From: an uncultured Blautia sp.
GTDB lineage: Bacteria > Bacillota > Clostridia > Lachnospirales > Lachnospiraceae
NCBI GenBank assembly: GCA_900551465.1
Contig: URWL01000004.1
Location: 1 to 15,983, forward strand
DNA length: 15,983 nucleotides
Direction of reading: 5' to 3'
The number at the start of each line of letters is the position of its first letter. Position 1 is the stretch's first letter. Of this stretch, positions 1 through 6,012 are shown in pieces. The notes below the pieces were generated by a model that saw only the letters and a list, made by a program, of their open reading frames with translations, was not told where the DNA came from and ran no database searches. The position numbers and the translations under genes are program-made.

Positions 1-44
1 AGTAAAAAGCTATTGAAAACAGATGAGAACTTTTTTTATAGCAT

Positions 45-100
45 AACAACAATAATAGCCAAGCATGGATACATATCCAGGTTTGGCTATTATTGTTGTT
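45..100. terminator. Bidirectional intrinsic terminator hairpin
   Basis: A perfect 18-bp inverted repeat pairs 45-62 (AACAACAATAATAGCCAA) with 83-100, around a 20-nt loop that can form a small inner stem (TGGAT/ATCCA). The stem has a GC-containing core (TAGCCAA) and an A/T-rich outer part, so each 3' arm ends in a T-rich run. It sits just past the stop codon of the minus-strand gene ending at 103 and would terminate it. It could also stop a plus-strand transcript entering from the left. The remaining bases 1-44 show no supported gene. Confidence 0.75.
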
Positions 101-102
101 AT

Positions 103-1131
103 TTATTTCTTTTTAAAATGATAAATCAAAATTCCTGCTACTGCTATCACTGCAGCTGCTGCTATCCACCAAAAAGGTGTTGGAATCAAAGAATTTGCTT
201 CCTCCGATGATGCAGAAACAAAAACTTCTTTTTCCTCAGCTTCAGGAGTCTCTGTAGCTGTCAGTGTTTCTGTGGCTTCAGGCGTTGCTGTTGCCGTCGG
301 TGCTTCTGTGGCTTCAGGTGTTGCTGTTGCTGTCGGTGCTTCCGTGGCTTCAGGCGTTGCTGTTGCTGTTGGCGCTTCCGTGGTCTCAGGCATTGCTGTT
401 GTCATCGGTGCTTCCGTAGCCTCAGGAGTCTTGGAAAGCTCTGCTTCCTCTGTTGTGATCATAGTAACAAATTCTTTTTTTGAATCTGTATCATTTTCTG
501 AGAATTCTCCTCTTTTTCTGGCTGCTTCTTCTGTATCATCCAGATTGATCCAGCCCTGTTTTCCGTCTACGGTTGTCACTCCCCAATGACTGCCGTCTAC
601 CAGTTCCGCATCCTGAGTGATATGAAGGGATTCTCCATTTTTTATATCACGTACTCCCGGAACTTCTCCATATTTTTCTCCGGGACCCTGATAAAGTTTC
701 TGCGTTCCCTCACTGGTATATGCCTTTACATCGTAATCCGCATTGTAGTCTACATGATCGCGTCCTGCAATATAGAGTTCAGAATCAATTGCTTCCTTTC
801 TGGACTGAGCAGGACGGCAGTCATCCAGAGGAACATATCCGTACATCCCATGATACTGTACATATCCCCAGGTTCGTGAATGAGCTGTATCCTCCACTTC
901 TCCTTCGATATGCAGGGCTGTTCCGTTAGAAATCAGTTCTTCGTTTAACTTTGAAGACTCCAGATCAGGATGCGCATAAATGTCTATACCACCCTGTTTC
1001 GATTCTACAATCATGTAATAATCTGTTTTAATATCAGGCTCTGTCTTTTTATCCGATATATCTGCCCATACGTTCACAGAAAAAAACATGCACATCAACG
1101 CGATCAGCCATATCATTCCTGTTTTTTTCAT
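103..1131 (-). CDS. Secreted SH3-domain protein with Thr/Pro/Ala repeat stalk and C-terminal membrane anchor
   Basis: 342 residues. The N-terminus is a typical signal peptide (Lys-Lys, hydrophobic core, likely cleavage after NVWA at about residue 23). Two bacterial SH3-like regions follow, at about 38-102 (ending GYVQYHGMYGYVPLDD) and 135-197 (KLYQGPGEKYGEV, then WGVTTVDGKQGWINLDD). Residues 235-300 form a low-complexity stalk of 12-residue units such as TPEATEAPTATA. Residues 318-337 form one membrane helix followed by a Lys-rich tail. There is no LPXTG motif, so it is probably a single-pass membrane protein with its SH3 domains outside, rather than sortase-anchored. SH3 domains of this type often bind peptidoglycan; the ligand here is unknown. 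The ATG at 1131 is preceded by an AAGGGGAG ribosome binding site. It has its own promoter and terminator, so it looks monocistronic. Confidence 0.85.
   Translation of the reverse strand: MKKTGMIWLIALMCMFFSVNVWADISDKKTEPDIKTDYYMIVESKQGGIDIYAHPDLESSKLNEELISNGTALHIEGEVEDTAHSRTWGYVQYHGMYGYVPLDDCRPAQSRKEAIDSELYIAGRDHVDYNADYDVKAYTSEGTQKLYQGPGEKYGEVPGVRDIKNGESLHITQDAELVDGSHWGVTTVDGKQGWINLDDTEEAARKRGEFSENDTDSKKEFVTMITTEEAELSKTPEATEAPMTTAMPETTEAPTATATPEATEAPTATATPEATEAPTATATPEATETLTATETPEAEEKEVFVSASSEEANSLIPTPFWWIAAAAVIAVAGILIYHFKKK
250..429 (-). repeat. Five imperfect 36-bp tandem repeats inside the SH3-protein gene
   Basis: Contiguous 36-bp units encode 12-residue blocks (TPEATEAPMTTA, MPETTEAPTATA, TPEATEAPTATA twice, TPEATETLTATE). 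The middle units differ by only a few mostly synonymous bases, such as TCT/TCC and GGC/GGT. The array length is a multiple of three, so a gain or loss of units would change stalk length without breaking the frame. Confidence 0.9.
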
Positions 1132-1176
1132 TTTTCTACGCTCCCCTTAGTTTTTTATGTAGGTTTTCTGTCTTTT

Positions 1177-1205
1177 ATCATAGCACAGTTTTTCTTGTTT
1201 GGTAA
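1177..1205 (-). promoter_or_regulatory. Probable sigma-A promoter of the SH3-protein gene
   Basis: Read on the minus strand: -35 TTACCA (1200-1205), a 17-bp spacer, then -10 TATGAT (1177-1182) preceded by TGC, an extended -10. The start of transcription would fall near 1170, giving a leader of about 40 nt before the ATG at 1131. Confidence 0.6.
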
Positions 1206-1259
1206 TCCCTATTTGTTCTGTTTTTTTCCTGCTGTTTTTACATAAAAAGACAATTTTCC

Positions 1260-2099
1260 TTATTTTTTCTGCTTCCACCATGGAAATTCCCGATTCAGCC
1301 ATTTTTCACAAAGACTGCTCCACTCTCCACAGGCTCTCACAATCCCTCTTCCGTCAGGATTTGCTGTAAGTTCATTTCCAAGTCCTACACCATGAATTCC
1401 CTCCGGAAAAAGATGATATTCCACAGGAACTCCATGTTTTACCATAGATCTGACAAAGCTTATAGAATTTTCCGGATGCACTGTTGTATCCTCAAATGTA
1501 TGCCAGATAAACGTTCTGGGAGTATCCTGATCCACCTGATTCTCTAAAGACATTTTTTCTCTTAATTCCTCATAGCGTTTTCCCAAAAGGTTCTGAAAGC
1601 TTTCCTGATGACCATACTGATCGGAAGTGATCACCGGATAACTGAGTATCATTCCATTGGGACGTATTTCGTCTGCACTGACCTTTAATTCTTCCGTAAT
1701 CTCTCCCTTATTCCAGAATACTCCCAGGGATGCTGCCAAATGTCCTCCTGCTGAAAATCCCATAACAAGGATCTTTTCCGGATCGATCAGCCACCGGTCA
1801 CTGCCTTTTCTTAGAATACTTACTGCTTTTGCAAGCTGATGAAGAGCTGCTGGATAAACTGCAGGTGCAACGCTGTAACGAAGAACTACTGTGTGATATC
1901 CCATGCTCATAAACTTTACTGCAACAGCTTCTGCTTCTCTGTCTGAAGTCATCCGGTATGCTCCTCCGGGACAGATCAGTATCACCGGGCGCAGCTGTCC
2001 CGGATAAAGTTCCTGTGATTCTTCCCAAAAATATGTCATCATATAAGCTTCATTCTGCTTATTTCTTTCTGGTTCAATTGTAATTTTTTCATGCAGCAT
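1260..2099 (-). CDS. Alpha/beta-hydrolase, probable carbohydrate or acetyl esterase
   Basis: 279 residues, the usual size for the BD-FAE/acetyl-xylan-esterase-like group of alpha/beta hydrolases. The oxyanion-region motif CPGGAY (43-48) is followed by the nucleophile elbow GFSAG with Ser116. Asp204 (FED, before TTVHPENS) and His236 (EGIHGVG) complete a plausible Ser-Asp-His triad. There is no signal peptide or membrane segment, so the enzyme is cytoplasmic. Such enzymes commonly remove acetyl groups from imported oligosaccharides, which is compatible with a carbohydrate-using gut bacterium, but the substrate cannot be read from the sequence. The ATG at 2099 is preceded by AAGGAG at a long 15-nt spacing. 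No in-frame alternative fits better. No clear terminator lies between it and the next minus-strand gene. Confidence 0.85.
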   Translation of the reverse strand: MLHEKITIEPERNKQNEAYMMTYFWEESQELYPGQLRPVILICPGGAYRMTSDREAEAVAVKFMSMGYHTVVLRYSVAPAVYPAALHQLAKAVSILRKGSDRWLIDPEKILVMGFSAGGHLAASLGVFWNKGEITEELKVSADEIRPNGMILSYPVITSDQYGHQESFQNLLGKRYEELREKMSLENQVDQDTPRTFIWHTFEDTTVHPENSISFVRSMVKHGVPVEYHLFPEGIHGVGLGNELTANPDGRGIVRACGEWSSLCEKWLNREFPWWKQKK

Positions 2100-2146
2100 A
2101 TTTGTTTTCGATATCTCCTTCCTAATAAAAATTACTATGCACTATT

Positions 2147-2155
2147 ATTTTACCA
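2147..2155 (-). promoter_or_regulatory. Possible extended -10 promoter of the esterase gene
   Basis: On the minus strand TGG-TAAAAT (2155 down to 2147) forms an extended -10, about 48 bp before the esterase ATG. No good -35 box is visible at 16-18 bp, so this is tentative. Confidence 0.35.
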
Positions 2156-2261
2156 TAAGAACCTTTTACAGCACAGTCTGTTTCTTTTCTGAAAATACTG
2201 TCCATGTTTGTTTCTGTAACCAAAGTTCCCGGCAGCCCTATGTACATCAATGCTATTTCCC

Positions 2262-2290
2262 TTGTAAACTTTCTATTCAATTGTTATAAT
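2262..2290 (+). promoter_or_regulatory. Strong sigma-A promoter of the flavoprotein gene
   Basis: -35 TTGTAA (2262-2267), a 17-bp spacer and a consensus -10 TATAAT (2285-2290) that is also an extended -10 (TGT-TATAAT). Transcription should start near 2297, giving a leader of about 30 nt with the ribosome binding site AAAGGA at 2311-2316. Confidence 0.8.
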
Positions 2291-2298
2291 AGTAACAA
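2281..2298 (+). promoter_or_regulatory. Rex-like operator overlapping the -10 box
   Basis: TTGTTATAATAGTAACAA is a dyad of TTGTTA and TAACAA around six bases (extended to 7 bp per arm at 2280-2299), centred on the -10 box and likely transcription start. The known clostridial consensus for the NADH/NAD-sensing repressor Rex is TTGTTAA-N4-TTAACAA; this site matches 12 of its 14 specified positions. A repressor bound here would block RNA polymerase. Rex is the inferred binder. Another dimeric regulator with a similar half-site cannot be excluded. Confidence 0.55.
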
Positions 2299-2327
2299 TC
2301 TATAATAACGAAAGGAAAACATCTGTT

Positions 2328-2876
2328 TTGAAAACACTTATACTCAATGGTTCTCCTCGAAAAAACGGAGATACTGTAAGTCTTTTAAAAATTTTGAAGA
2401 AAAATCTCCAGGGAGAGATCAAAGTCGTTGATGCCTATTACTGTAACGTTGCCCCCTGTATAGACTGCCGCTACTGCTGGAAAAATCCCGGCTGCTGTGT
2501 AAAAGATGAAATGCAGGAGATTTATTCCTACATTGAAGAATGTGATAATGTTCTTATTGCTTCACCTATTTATTTTTCAGAGCTGACCGGAAAACTTCTG
2601 GATCTTGGAAGCCGTCTGCAGACATATTTCAGTGCAAAGTTTTTCAGAAACGATATGCCTATAACAAAAGAAAAAAAATCCGCAGTACTTTTAGTTGGCG
2701 GAGGCAAAGGCAGCATGGAAAAAGCCTTCGATACTGCCCAAATTCTTCTCCGGGATATCAAAGCCACAAATCTCTTTCCACTGATTTCTTTCCATGGAAC
2801 CGATGATTCCGTTGTGGCAGAGGATCCTGAAATACTGAAAAAGCTGGATGAACTGTGCGATTTTTTTAACTCCTGA
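2328..2876 (+). CDS. Iron-sulfur-flavoprotein-like NAD(P)H-dependent FMN oxidoreductase
   Basis: 182 residues with a flavodoxin-like fold. The N-terminal phosphate-binding loop NGSPRKNGDT (7-16) binds FMN in this family (the WrbA / NADPH-dependent FMN reductase group). Residues 39-57 are Cys-rich, with C44-x2-C47-x2-C50-x5-C56, the compact CX2CX2CX4-7C pattern that carries a [4Fe-4S] cluster in archaeal and clostridial iron-sulfur flavoproteins. SPIYFSELTGKL (79-90) and GGGKGSM (124-130) are the other family blocks. A role in cytoplasmic redox chemistry is likely, but the electron acceptor is unknown. The start is TTG at 2328, 11 nt after AAAGGA. The stop lies 11 bp inside the end of the convergent radical SAM gene. 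Its promoter sits in a Rex-like operator, which suggests control by the NADH/NAD ratio. Confidence 0.85.
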   Translation: MKTLILNGSPRKNGDTVSLLKILKKNLQGEIKVVDAYYCNVAPCIDCRYCWKNPGCCVKDEMQEIYSYIEECDNVLIASPIYFSELTGKLLDLGSRLQTYFSAKFFRNDMPITKEKKSAVLLVGGGKGSMEKAFDTAQILLRDIKATNLFPLISFHGTDDSVVAEDPEILKKLDELCDFFNS

Positions 2877-3765
2877 TGCCTTCATAATCAAACATGGGAA
2901 TAAAGCTTTCTTCCGCAGTTTTTCCATCCTGGATAAAAGCATTTTCTATTCCCAGTTCAAGAGCATATGAAATAAGTCTCTGATATTCTCTTTCCGTCAC
3001 TCTGCGATCCAGTTCCGGAAATTCCTTTTTTACCTGCGGAAGAGGAGTATACTGATTCATAAGACTTAAATATAACTGATTTCCGTATGTTTCATAAACA
3101 TACTTTACCACTGCCCGGGCGTTCCGTACATGTCCGGGCAGTAAAAGATGCCTTACGATCACGCCTGATTGCATGATTCCATTCTCGTCAAATTTGGCTT
3201 CTCCTGTCTGATCCATCATTTCTTTCAATGCTGCCCGGGCAATTTCCGGATAATCGGGAGCCTTCGAATAACGAACAGCCGTTTCTTTTTCCATATATTT
3301 AAAATCTGTCAGATAAATATCCACAATCCCTTTCAGCGTTTTCAGTGTTTCCACTTTTTCGTAACCACTGCAATTATAAACAACCGGAAGCCTTAATCCC
3401 CGTTCTTTTGCTTTTCCAATTGCCCGGATAATTTCAGGCGTATAATGGGTAGGTGTTACCAGATTAATATTATGAGCGCCTTTTTCCTGAAGCTCCAGAA
3501 AAATATCTTTGAGACGCTCTTCACTGATTTCCATCCCTACCTCTGTACTGGCAATCTGATAATTCTGGCAATATACGCATCGAAGCGGACATCCGGAAAA
3601 AAACACTGTCCCGGAGCCTTTCTCTCCGGAAATACAGGGTTCCTCCCAAAAATGAAGCGCAGCCCGGGCTGCCAGCATATTTTTTCCTGATACTCCGCAG
3701 ATACCGGATTTTCCATTTTCCCGGTCTGCACCGCACTGCCGCGGACAAAGATTACAATTGCTCAC
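2866..3765 (-). CDS. PflX-type radical SAM protein (COG1313)
   Basis: 299 residues. The radical SAM signature is C59-PLR-C63-VY-C66, which holds the [4Fe-4S] cluster that cleaves S-adenosylmethionine. It is followed by QNYQIA, typical of pyruvate-formate-lyase-activating-enzyme homologues. An N-terminal Cys set (C4, C7, C11, C23) precedes it, as in the PflX group of activase-like proteins. Later blocks such as VTPTHYTPEI, VVYNCSGYE and VRHLLLPGH fit the same group. The physiological target is not established for this family; a link to the PduC-type B12 diol dehydratase is not implied, since that enzyme needs no activase. The start is GTG at 3765, chosen because a perfect AAAGGAGG lies 6 nt upstream. 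It overlaps the convergent flavoprotein gene by 11 bp, and the fucI terminator lies upstream. Confidence 0.85.
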   Translation of the reverse strand: MSNCNLCPRQCGADRENGKSGICGVSGKNMLAARAALHFWEEPCISGEKGSGTVFFSGCPLRCVYCQNYQIASTEVGMEISEERLKDIFLELQEKGAHNINLVTPTHYTPEIIRAIGKAKERGLRLPVVYNCSGYEKVETLKTLKGIVDIYLTDFKYMEKETAVRYSKAPDYPEIARAALKEMMDQTGEAKFDENGIMQSGVIVRHLLLPGHVRNARAVVKYVYETYGNQLYLSLMNQYTPLPQVKKEFPELDRRVTEREYQRLISYALELGIENAFIQDGKTAEESFIPMFDYEGIRS

Positions 3766-3785
3766 AATAGTCCTCCTTTTAATAT

Positions 3786-3835
3786 AAAGAAGGAGCTATT
3801 GCTCCAGCAGAACTTTCTGCTTTTGCAACAGCCCC
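3786..3835 (-). terminator. Intrinsic terminator after fucI
   Basis: In the minus-strand RNA, 3835-3825 (GGGGCUGUUGC) pairs along 11 positions (two G-U pairs) with 3802-3792 (GCAAUAGCUCC), enclosing a small GCAGA/UCUGC hairpin, and is followed by UUCUUU. It lies about 40 nt past the fucI stop codon. The 3' arm can alternatively fold on itself (GGAGC-AAUA-GCUCC). It ends just upstream of the radical SAM gene's ribosome binding site. Confidence 0.8.
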
Positions 3836-3872
3836 CATCTATCATGGCATTTTACAACAACCAATATGATAA

Positions 3873-5669
3873 TTATTTGTAAAGCGGTCCGTAGTTCTTG
3901 CAAGCACGGAAATCAGCGCCTTCTTTGTCCATTCCGAATGCATTCCATGCTGCCGGACGGAAGATCTTCTCTTCCGGAACGTTATGCATGCAAACCGGAA
4001 TTCTCAGCATAGAGCACATTGTGATAAGGTCTGCACCAATGTGTCCGTAGGAGATTGCACCGTGGTTAGCACCCCAGTTGTTCATTACACTGTAAGCATC
4101 CTTGAATGCGCCTTCTTTTCCATCGCATCTTGGAGCAAACCATGTGCATGGCCATGTATAGTCTGTACGTTTCCAGAGTGTATCAGAAACTTCTTCCGGA
4201 AGAGCTACTGTCCAGCCCTCTGCGATCTGAAGAACCGGTCCAAGACCTTTTACAAGGTTCAGACGGATCATAGTTGCAGGCATCTGGTCTTTTGTCTCAA
4301 ATCTGGAAGAGAATCCGCCGCCACGGAAATATCCGTTGTCAGCTGCGTTCCATGTAGTAGCTTCCATGATTGCTTTCTGGTCTGCTTCTGTTACATCCCA
4401 CCATTCTTTCATTACAGCATTGCCGTTCTCATCTTTAGCACCGCCGTTTGCATCCAGGCAGCATGCACCGGAGTTGATCAGATGGATGATACCGCCGTTC
4501 TCTTTTGCAACACCTTCAAGGTCATAATCTGTTACTCTCTTAACAGCATCCGGGCTCCAGTATGTACGAACGTCTGCAAACATCTGTGCACGGTTTGTAA
4601 GGAGTTTCATAAACAGCATTCCAAGACCGTTAAGTACGTCGTTCTCAGTAGCCAGGATATATGGCTCTCTAGCGCCTTCCCAGTCAAAGGAAGTATTCAG
4701 CATAGCCTCAGCAAAGTCACCGTTCGGATAGAAGTCTGTCCACTGTCTCTGTCCCTGGAAACCAGCTGCAATCGCATTGTGGCCGATTGCTTCCTCAGAG
4801 AATTTAGGATCAAGATTGTCACATCCATTCATCAGTTCTTTGATGATAACTGCCATCTTAACAACAAATTCAAACTGCTCTTCTTTTTTCTCTTCTGACA
4901 TCTGAAGTTCTTCCGGGTTCTTGTCGAAGCCGATCTTGCAGGTCTTCTTAGCCCATGCAAGAGCTTTCTCGAACTCTTCATGATCATAGATGCCCTCTGT
5001 CATACGACGGATGATCTCTACCTCGTCAACAGACTCTACACGCATTCCAAGATAGGACTCGATAAAGTCAGAATCTACGATAGATCCGCCGATACCCATA
5101 CAGATGGAACCGATCTGCAGCCAGGATTTTCCTCTCATGGAAGCTGCTGCAACTGCTGCACGTCCGAATCTGAGGATTTTTTCTTTAACGTCTTCCGGAA
5201 TTGTTGTGTCATCTGCATCCTGAACCTCGTGTCCGTAGATACCGAATGCCGGAAGTCCTTTCTGTGCATGTGTAGCAAGAACGGATGCAAGATAAACTGC
5301 ACCAGGTCTTTCTGTTGCATTGAATCCCCATACAGCTTTGATTGTCTGAGGATCCATATCCATTGTCTCAGAACCATAGCACCAGCACGGTGTTACTGTA
5401 AGAGTAATATCAACGCCTTCTTTTCTGAATTTATCTGCACATGCTGCTGTCTCACCAACACGTCCGATTGTAGTGTCAGCGATAACAACCTTAACCGGCT
5501 CACCATTGGAATATTTTAAGTTCTCTTCTAATAATTTAGCAGCAGACTTAGCCATGTTCATTGTCTGCTCTTCCAGAGATCCTCTTACATCCAGTGCTCC
5601 TCTACGACCATCGATGGTAGGTCTGATACCGATTACTGGGTAGCTTCCGATTAATCTGCTCTTTGCCAT
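3873..5669 (-). CDS. fucI: L-fucose isomerase
   Basis: 598 residues, against about 591 for the Escherichia coli enzyme. It converts L-fucose to L-fuculose, the first step of fucose breakdown, in the cytoplasm. Diagnostic stretches include [17 protein letters not shown] near the N-terminus and [16 protein letters not shown] near the C-terminus. The expected Mn-binding residues are present: Glu342 (LATEND) and Asp366 (FADVRTYW), with the same 24-residue spacing as E. coli Glu337/Asp361, plus His536 as the counterpart of His528. The start at 5669 (MAKSRLIG) is preferred over an in-frame ATG at 5687, because GGAGGT lies 10 nt before 5669 and overlaps the upstream candidate. Transcription is probably from an extended -10 promoter at 5894-5902 next to a divergent AraC-type regulator, through a palindromic insertion. 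A terminator follows the gene, so fucI appears monocistronic here. Confidence 0.97.
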   Translation of the reverse strand: MAKSRLIGSYPVIGIRPTIDGRRGALDVRGSLEEQTMNMAKSAAKLLEENLKYSNGEPVKVVIADTTIGRVGETAACADKFRKEGVDITLTVTPCWCYGSETMDMDPQTIKAVWGFNATERPGAVYLASVLATHAQKGLPAFGIYGHEVQDADDTTIPEDVKEKILRFGRAAVAAASMRGKSWLQIGSICMGIGGSIVDSDFIESYLGMRVESVDEVEIIRRMTEGIYDHEEFEKALAWAKKTCKIGFDKNPEELQMSEEKKEEQFEFVVKMAVIIKELMNGCDNLDPKFSEEAIGHNAIAAGFQGQRQWTDFYPNGDFAEAMLNTSFDWEGAREPYILATENDVLNGLGMLFMKLLTNRAQMFADVRTYWSPDAVKRVTDYDLEGVAKENGGIIHLINSGACCLDANGGAKDENGNAVMKEWWDVTEADQKAIMEATTWNAADNGYFRGGGFSSRFETKDQMPATMIRLNLVKGLGPVLQIAEGWTVALPEEVSDTLWKRTDYTWPCTWFAPRCDGKEGAFKDAYSVMNNWGANHGAISYGHIGADLITMCSMLRIPVCMHNVPEEKIFRPAAWNAFGMDKEGADFRACKNYGPLYK

Positions 5670-5767
5670 AATAACAAATACCTCCATTTTATCATACTTG
5701 TCAGTCTGCTCAGGCGCTTCCCGCCCTCGCCGCTTATGAGTTACTGTTCACTCCGTTCACAGCAACG

Positions 5768-5812
5768 AGCCAAAATTCATTCCAGATTGCCTGCGGCAAT
5801 GGAATTTTGGCT
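5768..5812. repeat. Large hairpin inside the insertion
   Basis: AGCCAAAATTC (5768-5778) pairs with GAATTTTGGCT (5802-5812), and ATTGCC (5786-5791) pairs with GGCAAT (5795-5800) around a 3-nt loop. The strand between the two left arms is unpaired or can pair alternatively (ATTCCA with TGGAAT). It would fold in the fucI mRNA leader. Confidence 0.8.
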
Positions 5813-5826
5813 TGTATATCTCGGGA

Positions 5827-5848
5827 TTTTGGCATATATATGCCAAAA
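5827..5848. repeat. Perfect 22-bp palindrome inside the insertion
   Basis: The half TTTTGGCATAT (5827-5837) is followed directly by its exact reverse complement (5838-5848). In RNA it would form a 9-bp stem with an AUAU loop. No T-run follows on either strand, so it does not look like a terminator. Confidence 0.85.
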
Positions 5849-5893
5849 CACCTCGCGGGATGGTGCCGTGTGAACAATAACGCTTATGAATCT

Positions 5894-5902
5894 ATTATAA
5901 CA
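5894..5902 (-). promoter_or_regulatory. Probable extended -10 promoter of fucI
   Basis: On the minus strand TGT-TATAAT (5902 down to 5894) is a perfect extended -10. The region 17 bp upstream (about 5917-5922) has only a poor -35, as expected for a promoter that needs an activator. Transcription would begin near 5887, inside the duplicated target site of the insertion, so the whole element would be the start of the fucI leader. The leader would be about 220 nt. Confidence 0.6.
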
Positions 5903-5903
5903 A

Positions 5904-5933
5904 TTGCATTAAGGTAATTACTTGTGATATAAT
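5904..5933 (+). promoter_or_regulatory. Probable promoter of the AraC-family gene
   Basis: -35 TTGCAT (5904-5909), an 18-bp spacer and -10 TATAAT (5928-5933) preceded by TGA (extended -10). It overlaps the footprint of the divergent fucI promoter, so polymerase binding at the two is probably mutually exclusive. Confidence 0.6.
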
Positions 5934-5951
5934 GGCAAAAAATAGTATAAT
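5922..5951 (+). promoter_or_regulatory. Possible second promoter of the AraC-family gene
   Basis: TTGTGA (5922-5927), an 18-bp spacer and TATAAT (5946-5951). It lies one promoter-length downstream of the first candidate, and either could be the one in use. Confidence 0.4.
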
Positions 5952-5970
5952 ATTCACTTTTTCAGTATTA

Positions 5971-5989
5971 TCTATAAAAATTCTATAAA
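5971..5989 (+). repeat. Two TCTATAAA direct repeats 11 bp apart
   Basis: TCTATAAA occurs at 5971-5978 and again at 5982-5989, one helical turn apart, just before the ribosome binding site of the AraC-family gene. AraC-type regulators often bind direct repeats on one face of the helix, so this is a candidate autoregulatory site. The region is AT-rich and chance is possible. Confidence 0.35.
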
Positions 5990-6012
5990 TTCAAAGAAAG
6001 AGGGATGCCGCT

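Larger units (their letters stand above)
5740..5881. mobile_element. MITE-like palindromic insertion between fucI and the AraC-family gene
   Basis: A 142-bp non-coding block begins with GTTACTGTTCAC (5740-5751) and ends with its near-perfect inverse GTGAACAATAAC (5870-5881, one mismatch). It is flanked by identical 8-bp direct repeats GCTTATGA at 5732-5739 and 5882-5889, as expected from a target-site duplication. The inside holds two hairpins (5768-5812 and 5827-5848) and no open reading frame of note. This is the layout of a miniature inverted-repeat transposable element moved by a transposase encoded elsewhere. No related transposase is in the window, and the family cannot be named from one copy. 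Together with the two promoter regions and an 11-bp-spaced repeat it makes up the 343-bp gene-free stretch 5670-6012. Confidence 0.7.

Noticed and set aside
250..429. 36-bp repeats that could be taken for a CRISPR array
   Set aside because: The units are contiguous without spacers, are imperfect, and encode an in-frame 12-residue protein repeat.
103..1131. Sortase-anchored cell-wall protein
   Set aside because: The C-terminus has a membrane helix and Lys tail but no LPXTG-like motif before it.
3984..4898. Long plus-strand open frame (304 codons) opposite fucI
   Set aside because: It is antisense to a well-conserved fucI, its product is Cys/Ser-rich with no recognisable domain, and it has no convincing ribosome binding site. 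It is a codon-bias shadow.
5670..5687. Upstream ATG for fucI at 5687
   Set aside because: The added six residues overlap the GGAGGT that serves the ATG at 5669, and FucI proteins begin near the latter.
5670..6012. Cobalamin riboswitch or other known riboswitch in the fucI leader
   Set aside because: No B12-box-like or other riboswitch core was visible; the structure is explained by the palindromic insertion. A covariance-model search would settle it.
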